From positions 1,102,840-1,166,839 of the forward strand of contig NW_019091486.1 in NCBI RefSeq assembly GCF_001949145.1: a stretch of 64,000 bases of DNA, in the 5' to 3' direction. The DNA comes from Acanthaster planci. Lineage: Eukaryota > Echinodermata > Asteroidea > Valvatida > Acanthasteridae. The position numbers were made by a program, and so were the translations under genes. Below are positions 48,201 to 60,200 of this stretch, one piece after another (positions within the stretch are counted from its first letter, which is position 1; each line of letters starts with the position of its first letter). A model generated the notes under the pieces. The model was given only the letters and a program-made list of their open reading frames with translations. It was not told the DNA's origin and made no database searches.

Positions 48201-51200
48201 CGTATATCAACCATTACATGTACATGCACAGGTGTTCATCACTATTACCACTTCTCAATGGTCCCTTAGTAAAAACCATCTTAATTAGCTCACTCAAAAA
48301 AAAACCATTGAAAGCGAATGCCATTTCAGGTACCAACAGCTAACAAATGCAACAAACATTTTTGCCATCACAGGTACCGTACATGCACCTATTTATAACC
48401 CTGAGAGGAAAGAGACAAGTGGAAATAAGCGTAACGGTTCTCAGTCCTCACACCCTAGGGGGGTTAGGGGTAAAGTGACTTATCCGAGGTCAAAAACTTT
48501 AACCAGCAGCTGGACCCCCACCCTAGGTTTATGACTTCGAACCATTAAAGAGATAGGGAAAAGAAAACCTTCTTTCCCCATTTATAACCTTAAAGCAAGA
48601 GGTGACAAGACCATCTTCCAAAATTAACAAGAAAAAAATGACACAGTTTCCCATTAATGATCAAAGAATGTCCAAAGAACGGGCTTCCCTGAGTCCGTTT
48701 TTCGCCAATTTCAGAAACACTCATTATATATTAACCCTAACCCCCTAGGGTGTATGTACATGTAAAATCATTTTGAAATTGGGGGATTTGGGACTGTTAG
48801 GGTTAATGATATGGCAATGACCCCAAAACGTCATGGAGAGATACATGTACATATACAGCTGAAAACGTGGTGCATCTTCACACGGAAATCTTGTTGTAAA
48901 GGCAGGCTCAAAATACAATGTTCTTGTGCAGTTCTTGTCCAGTACATTGATTGTTCCATACATCACGTTCAAGTGCACGATTTGTTGTGTTTTAGTCATA
49001 AAACAAAACATACACGTACCCCGGTATTGCGCAGTTTGGACAGGAGTCTCATACACTGAGAATTGGTCTTGAGGCTTCCGTGCAATAACGCGGTTGTCGC
49101 AGATTAAGTAATATGCCAAGGATATTTGGAGGACTGCTTCGACAAATATCCTGTGTACTGCCAAAGCACTTCGAATTTAGAAAAGTGACGCATACAGTAA
49201 GTCTTGCCGACTGCTCATGTTGTGTTGCAGCTGGCGGCGTACGGTGCTATGCTGCTGGACCACTGCCAGGTTTGTTTTTGGGACTGCCGTAGCAGCCTTG
49301 CATCACTGACAGGTTCTGTGCCATCGTCCTCATTCATCAACGAATAAATTATTGTTATTTTCATAGGAAATGAATTCCCTCAATTTCACACGAAGAAGCC
49401 GATAAATGTTTATCTCTTTTCTTCAACACATTGTAGACTTGGCAAACAAGCATGCACGTGGGTTGCTGTCTTTTTTTCTCAAAGCTTCACACGTACACAC
49501 ATGTACATGTACAAGGTAGACCACAATTCAGCCTAAGGATTCAGGCCTGGGTACTCCTATATTGACCGTGTTATTCTCTGTGGTGTATGAATAGTCTGTT
49601 GCCACTACACATGAACGCGAGTGCACTCTTTCATATATGCCCCGGAGGTTAAGTTCCACTCCACCTTCAACGTCTTGTACTTCATTTCAGAACATATCTC
49701 ACAAGCTTAGAGTAAGATTTCAGGTTTAGGCATCTCAGAGATTAATGTGTAAGACTGTGCATTTTCTACACGTCATCAAAACTCCTTGTTTTAATGCATT
49801 TGGGCAGCAACAATGCCAGTGTACACTGTACATGTATCTGCATGCATGCTTCATGCATACTTGTCCCTGTTGTGCCTTTCTCCCTGTTCAGTCATCAAGC
49901 CAACATGAACTCAAAATTTGATTTCCTGTGTTTCCAAAATCGGCCCTGTTGGTTGTGGACAGAAATACTGCTTTCTGACTGGCAAATCTAGTACCTTCAA
50001 AACCTTAAATGTAGTAACATTTGAAGCCTTTTCCCTTCCTCTATAATACCACTAAAAGTCCATACACCTTCCACTTAAATGTACATGTACAAGATAGGTG
50101 TACATGTGCACTGTCGCTTTAAGCTAAGAAATGTAAAATGTTGTACACTGTACTGACAAATACTACACCACAATTCTATTATGGCACATACAAATACTCA
50201 CATTGGTTTCTCACACAAAATGCAATTGGCTCATGAACAAAGCATGTTGGTTTTACAGAGGAAAAGTCTGGACACTTACCAAGGCATAGAAGATGGGATC
50301 AAGAAAGTTCTCCAAAGTTGGCTTAAAATATCTCTTGCCGATGTTCTTTGCGATGACTGGCAGCTGAAAGAGATTCAGAAACAAATACCCAATGCTGCTC
50401 AGCATCAGAAATGCCATACTATAATGATGAGACCACTACGTGTACATGTACTTTAGAAGTTCTGCACACTGTGATTTGAAATACTTGCCCATGGCACAAA
50501 GTTCCAAATGGTCTAAATCCTACAAGACAGATATTCTTGGTTCCAGGTATTTGTTTGCAAAACTCTCAACCAACCACTTCACCCCTGACACAATTTCATG
50601 TAACACTGTGGTTTTACTGAGGCAAGTTCAAAAAAGCAAGAACTAAATCTAGAAAAGACCAAATATTTAGTCTTGGAGGAGGGAAGTATTTAAATAACTC
50701 GAAAGCTGAAACAGGGAGAACTAGTATCAAAAATGTACGTACACTGTCCCAAATTCAATTTTAAAAATTAACTCACTTGTGAATACACATGCACTGATTC
50801 TGAATGTAGTTATATTAACCCTAACACTCCTCAATCCTTCACCTGTTGGAGGATTGAGGAGTGTTAGGATTAATTTTCAATACACACTAAATTGAGAAGG
50901 TTTGTTAAATATGCATGCAAGCACATACTACGTGTGCATGTACATATATATATGCAATGTTTACATATCTGCAAACATGTACATGTACCAGTGTGGGAAC
51001 ATCAGTAATTAACCTACATGTACAAATACAGTGTACTTCAACAGTGTACATGTGCATTCAAAGCATAACAAAGTCTGTCCCCACTTCAACAAACGCATCC
51101 TCTCACTCTGTGAAAACAACAGACAGAAGGTGTAAACACAGGAAAGGGTATATGTACACCAGAGTGGGGAGGGGCAACATTTTGATTCAAGCCAGACATG

Positions 51201-54200
51201 CAGGCAGCGGATACTCCCTCTCGGCAGGGGAAATCACAAAATTTCCCCCCCCCCGGCTGGGGTTTTAACGTGGCACGCTTGTCCCCTCCCCCCACTTACA
51301 GTACTTGCAGAGGTCAAGCCCAGCAGGTTCAACAACAACAGCTGGACCCCTAAGGGTAGAGAGCACACGGGATACAGCCAATTTGGTGCTATCTTGAGGT
51401 GGTAGAGAAGCTCCGAACAGCATGCATGTTTGTGATGGAATATTTTGGCATCGGGTGACAGTGCAAAAGTGTGTTTGACAACGGCATGTCTCATCACCCA
51501 GGCCGCTTTCAATGAGCCATTTGTTTCCCATTTGTAGGACGGTGCCTTGATAACGTAAACACATTTGCCATGGTTCCATTGGTTGAAAAAAGGAAAGGTG
51601 CAGGACATTCTTCGACCAGTGCTCTTACTTATAAACCGTGTTTCTGCATGATAAATGAGCAACACAGAGCCCAACCAGAGGAAAAACAGGTGAGCAGCAC
51701 TATGGCATAAAAACCATTTCAAGTACTAAAAAAAAATATTTATCGAACTGGTAACTGATACATGCAAAGCGGAGGCAGCTTACTGTACACACAAAAAATT
51801 AATACATGTACTTACAATGTAAAGGGATGGTAATCTCAAAGAACATTTACTCAAATTGCTTTTTGGGGCAATGAAAGCTTAAGCTGAATAGATACAAGTT
51901 CATGTACATGTATCCCCAAAAACTTTGCAAAATTGTCAAATCTGCAAACTCTCCAGCCTCAAAAGCCTCAAGTTACACAGTCGGCCATTAACTACACATT
52001 TAATAATGATTGGTTGGGTCTAGTTTGCCATTTGCATGCACGACCAGCCAAAAAAAAAAATACATCAATCACGCTGCACTATGCAGCAGAGAGCCAGGAG
52101 AGTACATCTTTCCAAATGATATCCTGTAATTCAACTGTCTTTCAACCTAGAATCATTTGCACTTCACAATTACACGTAGCATGTGGCCACAGGGAACATC
52201 ACTGATCAATCACAGGTCAAACAGTGGGTCCTCTGTCACAATTGTACTTGTACAATGTATGTGAATGTAAATTACATAAAATACACAAAGCAGCCCATAA
52301 ATAACGTCATGATTTTTAATAAGCTTGTCACTTTTAACCACTGACAGACAATACTAGTCCACATCAAATTAGTCCGATGCGCGTAATCATTTTCAGCTGA
52401 ACATACCTGTGCCACCCCCACATTCCTTTACTGAGCTGTACTTTACAAATTTATGCCGATCCTTAATGGTCATTTGTTCCAGATCTGTGCCAACTTTTCT
52501 TACTGCATTGTCGCTTGACAGAAAAGCTGGGACAATGTTGTTATTTGCTCAGTGCCCGACCTCAGCCCGCAGCTGCTTGAGGGCGACACACTTGCTCAAC
52601 CTCTACGGACTAGTTTAAGCCTCTGTGTGTGCACAAACACTTCAAGAATTACTCAAGCATTACTAAAGGATGAGAATACATGTCCCCAGTGCTGCAAAGA
52701 ATATTCGTTTGGACAAGTTTAAACGTCCCCCGCGTAACAACAACGGAAATCTCTGCATGTTGTCATGTCATTTGGCTTGTGGTTAAGATGTAATGATTAC
52801 TGGCGGAAGCTAAAAGCAGTTGAGTAATTTAGTGGACTTCTTGTAGCATTTTGTCTTTTTAAATAATTTTCAGCACCTACACTTTTACCCATCGGTACTT
52901 TGAGAAATCAAACATCTGTTTCTGTCACACCGACAGAGTTTGGTTCAAACTGCAAACCATCTTGTCTTCTTTCAACTTCAAAGTCTCCCATTACCAAATA
53001 AAGTGGTTTTCACCGAGGCAACTGAATTAGCACTTTCCTCCATTATGACAGGCTTTTGAGTATTACCCTAGCCTTGAGAACACGCTCTCAAATTGAATCA
53101 GGAAGACCACAAAGTGCAATCATAATAACATTCCCCTTGCGTTCCTGAGCGGAGTCCTTGCACGCTTCTTGTTTTTCCACATTCACAAGATTACACTGCA
53201 ATATTTAGCAATGGCTTTGCCCACTTTAAGGAAGTTGCCATTTCAAGTAAGAACTTTGTAAAACACTCATCAAAGTGCATGCAGACACAAAAGTACTGTC
53301 CAAACACAAGGGGATACATGTACTTTCAAAATCTTGATGTTATTTTTGGAACATTATTTATAGGTCATTAGCAATTGGGTGTGCACCATGAAACGGATTT
53401 TAGAAAGAGCAAAGTGGTTGTGATGACTGAAAGAGTTACAGTGCCAAACCCAGCAAAGAACCACACTCTTCGGATATCTGGCATATCGGCAAATTTTTCT
53501 AAAGTGAGTACTCTTGATTGCTTTCCAAGGCTACTTTCCTCATTCCACACACACAAGTTTATCAAGAAAAACTTGAAGTGCAGCTACATGCATTTACCTG
53601 CAGTTTCTCTGTTTTGAACGTGCAGCCTAAATAGCATCACTGAACAAAAACACTGAGAAATTGGAACTAACAAGAAGGTGCTGGACTGCTCAAATTGTCA
53701 TGCAGTGGTAAAGTGTACAACAAGCTGCAAGTTTACATCCCATTCCACTCAATTTATACACCTCTTGACTCAAGGGGAAAAAAAGGAAACCAACCTGCTT
53801 GCACACTGTCTCTAAGAGGTGCACATGCTGGGCATAGGTCTGGATCCTTGTAGCCTCTGCCACCGAGGGCAAGATGGTCCCAACAGTTGCAGCTAACGAC
53901 TGGATTGACGACAGCTCTGATAACAACTGTATACACCTGGAAACAACAGTGGCAACAGGGGAAAGAGCTCAAACTCTCTGTCAGTCAACAATGAAATCCA
54001 CTTGAATCGAAACCACTGTTTCAAGGTCAGAGTGACTGTCCACACCAGTAATGACTTTATTTGTTGGAATGCCAAAACTGATCGAAAACCTTCACCAATA
54101 AATGCACAGTACAACCTCTCCAACCTTTTTTACAGACTAAGACAAACACTGGAATGAATTACATGTAACTGTGGTGCAGTCTCCAAAGAGCTTTTGAGAC

Positions 54201-57200
54201 AGTGGAAAGTTCAGCATTTAAGTTTTCTTCCTGTAACTAATTTTGCCTCATTCTCTACGGACTAGAGATGACAGATAAAGCAATCACAACAAAAATACTA
54301 GATTTAATGTACAACAAAAGGTTAATTACAGATCACACAATTTGCATGGAAGTACTGCTGACACAGTGAGTGTTTCTTACCCTTCACAAACCTCCCATGG
54401 CTCGGACGGTCTCCGGAATTTGTGATCCATGCAGCCTCCCTCCCTCTTGGAGCCCCGCCCCATCTTGGGTGCCAATGAGCCGCAGGAGTACATCTGGTAA
54501 GAAAGACAGAAGCTAGGATCAGGACTGGTGAGCAGGAACAACACATCAAGTTAACTGAACTTCACTGGTAGCCACAACAACATGCACAGAATTTCAACTT
54601 AGTCTCTACAGGCCAGTTTATTTCACATGGATTTGGATCTCATTCAGCGGTCCCAATGCTGGTTCGCTCCATCCATTAGGTGGGTTCTGGTGTCACTGAA
54701 CCAGTGATAGATTACTAATCGAGATTCTGATCAGTGTGAAACTAACAGATCCTACATAGGCAACAGCATCAACTAATCTAAGGAAGGGGCTATTACTTCA
54801 GTGGCACCACTGGTGCGCATTCGCAGACTTGAGTTTGGGCATTCAGGGGACTCATGACACCATATCGGTGGCAACGGCATGTAATATGCACATACATGTA
54901 CCACCTGTCCACCAACATGGCTCCCGATTCCCTGTCTGGATTGGCCTGCAGGTATATGGAAGGTTTTGCGTGACATTTGGCAGATAATGGTCTTCGTGCA
55001 CAAGTACATGTACATGTTCTCCCTTGAGCTAGACTGACCTTGAAAGCAACTACTGCCATGTGTCCAACTACTGCATATGTTGGGTCCCAACTAAAGTATC
55101 TGTCCTAACTGTAGTTGGGACAGTCCAAACACTACAATATTGCCAATGCAGGGCTGGCCCAACTGAAGCAAAGAGTGCCAGTCGGTGCCATAAGATGGAC
55201 CAATATCTTTTTAGTTTTGTCATTAGCTCTTGCTGGCAAAATTTAATTTTTACTTGTTCTATGAATGAAATGATATTCAATGGCACACTTTGGATGGATT
55301 CTGCCAGGTGTGAGCTGCAAAACCTTTGAGAAGGTTGAGAAATTTACTGTAGGAATTTGCCAACTTTAGTCGGGCAAGCCCAACTACAGTTGGGACCGTC
55401 CTAACTATAGTTGGGACTGATGCCAAACTTGGGGCATGACACAAATGTGGTAGGCCAGTGGTGGTCAGATCAAGGAATCCTCGCCCATTAACCAACAGAA
55501 GATAAATGTACATGTGTGTCCCAAATCTTGCCCATTCCAACAGTGCCGCGCCGCACGTCCGTGCCAAAGTGTGCGCAAGTGGTCTACACAACTGTAACGC
55601 GTCGTAGCCAGATCAAACAAGCTTGTCCAAGTAACACTTAGTGTTATGTGTGTCCCAAGCCTTTTATGTTAACATCTCACGAAGTGAAGAGGCATTAAAA
55701 AGTATTCCAGACAAAAGAGGCATCTTGCGTTAAAATCAACTTTCAGTGATAAATTTCCCCTTGCAATTTTCCTTCAGAAATTTTTTACTGTCCCTAACTC
55801 TTCACAAAATTTCGCAATCCGTTGAATAGAGGATTGTGTAATAAAAGATTTTGCAGGACTGAAGGAATACAGACCAGCCACTGCTTCAGTACTTCATGAG
55901 AAAATCGATTCCCCTTAAAATTTCACGGGCGACGAATGCAACCTTAGGTTGCTGCAGAGCGTGGCAGATCTTTATAAACTCAAGATCGATTCTCTGGAAC
56001 GTGCCTAGTGAAGTAGGGTTGATAATGCATGACATACATGTACATGTACTAATTTGGAGGAAATTAATGTTTCCCTCACAACCACATATCCTATTTGTGG
56101 TGCGAGTAGGAATGACAGGAACGAGTGGATGACAGCATGATACCTGCTTGTCTGAGTGCAACTCAATGTCGTTATCTCGTAACCTCTTGGCAACACTGAA
56201 GGTTGCGGGCCCCTTGTCGAGGTCACTGTACTTCTCGGAGGTGGCCTTCTGCTGGTCGATACCAGAGACTCCTTCCTTGATCTTGTCTACGAGCAGGTTG
56301 ATAGCCTCCTCGCCTGCGTGGAGAAACAAGCTGGTTACTGTGACATTCCGTCCATGAAATGACTCCCGCCTGGCCAAGAATGCATCACAAAGTCTTTTCG
56401 CCATTTTAACCACACATATTCATCACTGTCTCACAGCACTACTTCACAGCCACGTAGTTTTCTTCCATTAGCAACATAAAGAATTGATAGCAGTAGCAAC
56501 ACAACAATAGCATAAGACACAATAACACCAGTAAAGGAAGCCACTTACATAAACCAGCGTGTTTCGCAAGCAGTTCTAAATTTCTGCAAGCACTTAAACT
56601 TCTGGAAACGGTTTAAACACTACAAAAAGAATGCAAGGCTGTAGCTTGAGTGAAACAATTGAGCAGGTCTTGCATCCGGAAAGTTATTATTCCCTTTTGC
56701 AGTGAAACACCGACGGAACACAATTATCTGCCAGGTTTGACAATAAAGTTGTTTTTTCAACATTCAATTCAAACACAGCGTGCCTCAGGACTTACATGTA
56801 CATGTACTGTGGAAGAGATTTGGGAAAGCTCAACTCATGTCAAACACTGTTAATAGGATGGCAACACACCGGCACTGGCTCCCTTTACTGTGTTTGAAGT
56901 CAAGATCACTCATACTGGCGACAGCATAAAAAACACACTGGCTGTATTGTAAGCAACACCACAATTTCAGCATCTGCAGCAGAAACTGTGGTCAATAAGC
57001 CATTTGTGAGTTAAATTTGAAAAAAATCTGGTACACTGAGTTCTTTAAATTCATCTGAACATAACAAAGTTAATTCTCCATACTAAACCACTGTTGCTGT
57101 AACTCATGATTTGGGGCAAGCTTTTGCTGAATTACGTAAGAGACGCCTTGCAACAATACACTGTACTCAATGGATTAGAAGGGCACAAAGGAACCATTCC

Positions 57201-60200
57201 ATTCCAGAGATTGTGGTCGCTATGCAAAAGCTTGCCCCAAATCACGAGGTATAGCAACAGTGTCTTTAGTCTGGGGAATTCAAATTGTGACGTTTCTATG
57301 CAATCAAATAACACAGTGTACCAGATTTTATTCAACTTTAACTCGCAAGTGGCTCATTCCTCCAGGTGACATTGTCACAATCAGTGTTGTATTCCAGTCC
57401 ATCACAAGTCCCGTCACAAGTCCAGTCACGAGTCCCTTCACAAGGCAAGTCACAAGTCCCGTCACAAGTCCAGTCACGAGTCACTTCACAAGGCCAGTCA
57501 CAAGTCCTTTCACAAGTACCGTCACGAGTCCAGTCACGAGTCACTTCACAAGGCCAGTCACAAGTCCTTTCACAAGTACCGTCACGAGTCCCTTCACAAG
57601 GCCAGTCTTAAGTAACAGGGTGAACAATGACAAAAGAATGCTTTTGTCACAGTTCATTTGAATAGCTTGTGAATTGGCTAATGACTTGTGACGGACTCCA
57701 ATACAAAAACTGGTTACAACACTGTTTATTTCCCAAATTCAACTGCAGAAGACCACTGGCAGAAATAACAACTACGGACATACGCATGTCCGGAGAAGAC
57801 AACAGACCTACATGTAATACAAAAATGACATAACGCAATGTTTACCGCGGTGCACTTTGGGTGAAACGGGGTACGACAGTCACGACACATAACGCGCGCT
57901 ATTGCTAGAACCATGCACATGGCAAATTATCAAAAAGATCCGAAGATTGAGAGGGCCTACATTTTCCAAAATGGTTTGTGTTAACTGTTGTATGCCACTG
58001 TGTGAATCAAGCACACAACAAATACTGGAGATGCATATTTTCAAGCTACCACGAGACGGCAAGTTTGCTCCTTCTAAAGTCGCGCAAAGGCTCACATGAC
58101 TTATGACTCTATCCCCACTTTTCACCGACAACGGACTACGGTAAACACTGTGTTACATCATTATGTTTTAGGTCTACTCACCGTAGGCCTTAGCGACATT
58201 GACTAGGGCAACGGCGGCACCTTGCCTGACCGAAGGGATGTTATCAGCTAGGTTGGCAAAGAAAAGTGGGTACAACTTCTCCATACTCGGCCTAATGAGG
58301 CAATGAAAAAAGAACTGCTTCTTACTATCAATAAACAAATCAATAAACATATGATTTATGAATGAAAAAGGTGGCTCACTACAATTTATGAGAATTTTGA
58401 CTGCTGGTGATGGCAAACCAGTGTTGTATTTAAGCCTATCGCAAGTCCTTTCACAAGTCCAGCCCAAATCCCTTTACAAGTCCAGTCACAAGTTCCTTCA
58501 CAAGGTCAGTCATTAGAAGCAGGGTGAACAATAACCGAAGGCTTTTGTCACAGCTCATTTGAATAGTTTGTGTATTGGCTTAAGATTGCATGACTTGTGA
58601 TGGACTTGTGACGGACTCGAGTACAACACCGTGGCATACTTAACACAGGCTTCTATGGGAGCATGCTAACATCTACTTTCCATAAGTACATGTGCTGTTG
58701 CCAGCCACAAGCAAAATATTTCCATATGTGGGCTTAAGTTTGGAAGACTAAGCAACTCCTTGCAACGTCCCTTGTGGCCAAACAAGGATGCCCTTAGATG
58801 AGCGAGCACACACACACCTGGGCCAACTGGCCCATGAATCTTTGCTAATTTGTGTTCCAGCATAAATAGTTAACCTTGATTTCAATCCAAAAATACAGAA
58901 TAAGACACGTTTGTTTCCACAAGGGTGAGAACTGATACAAAAATGACAAAAAATAGGCTTGGAAGTGTTAATGGAAAGGTTGTTGAGGTGTGTGTATGTA
59001 GCAATCCATTCAGGATGGCTCGTGAGCAACAGCGGGCACATCTCCAGTAACACAACGTGTGCTTCAGACACAAGCATCAAGTGCAACCTTCCACACTCCA
59101 GCTACCCGTAAGGCTGGTTTTCTGTCCAACATCTGGTTGTGCTATCACGGCCATGATTGGTCCGGATACCACAGGCCAGGGCTTTAACAGATACATGTAC
59201 GTTGGTTGAAAGACATCGGCTATTTTGAGGGTGTGGCTAACTTCCACCTTTTGGCAACTCAGCTGAATCTTTGAGTACGTAATCGAGCAAAGATCATGGC
59301 ACCGCCAGCAACCCACAACACAATTACATCTCTACTGGTTCGCTTGGAATTTTACTGCAGAAATTGTACTTAACAACCACAAGTTATGATTTCTTTTCAC
59401 GTTGTCCTTACCTTGATTCTGTAGGGAAACAACCGACAAAGTTGCCACAAGCCACACAAGCAGCATCCCTGACCGGCCAGCTGTCATCACTGAAACACTC
59501 CAATAAGGCAGCCAGAAGTCGTCCTACAAAGGGTCGCACTACCTCTTTGTTGAGCTGTTAGTGGGAAGACATAACAGTGCTTATCAGTGTGTGAAATCTT
59601 GGGACAAATTTCAGAGTTCAGCTGGGCTGTCTTTAATGTTAAACTATTAATTGACATTAACAGCCCTGAATGCCCCTGTGACTCTTTGACTCCTGTGGAC
59701 TATTTATGGCATTAGGGTTAACACTGTCTGGTGGGTTCTGATGTCACAACATCAGGTATAAAATGTATTCATTCTTGTAGTTGAAACTATCACGAGACCA
59801 AAGACAAGATGATGCATAAGACCATTCATATGACCAGTCTCAACAGAGTGAACAACGACGAGGGTTTACTTTTGTTGTAGTTCATTTAAATACATGAAGG
59901 TCGTGACTTGAATTCAGACTGGAGGTCTTGTGTTAGTCCTGTGGGTTTCTTGTGATGGTTTTAACCCCTTGACGACGGGAATTTCTTCCCGAAAGCCAAC
60001 TCCAAGAACTCCAGCCTCGCTTGGCCACGAAGGCCACCTGCCAAACCGCAAATTCTCAGTTTGTGGCCCTGCGTGCTCTGCACACTTTGAATTACACAGT
60101 GAAAAGGCTGATTGTTCGGTGGCATGCGGCTCTACTCAAGCTTCCACATTCCCATTGCCTCTTTTCAAAGTGAGGNNNNNNNNNNNNNNNNNNNTCTGCC

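Noticed and set aside
51234-51722. 162-codon minus-strand frame starting with a signal-peptide-like segment
   Set aside because: It lies inside an intron of the HEAT-repeat gene, passes through a poly-C run, and has no domain or conserved cysteine pattern.
55886-56413. Single 175-codon gene on the minus strand
   Set aside because: Only 56144-56313 is coding; the rest is intron read through in the same frame, as shown by the splice sites and the phase of the neighbouring exons.
57366-57611. Repeat protein with SQVPSQVQSR units
   Set aside because: It is the translation of the minisatellite inside a hAT-like MITE, open in several frames only because the repeat lacks stop codons.
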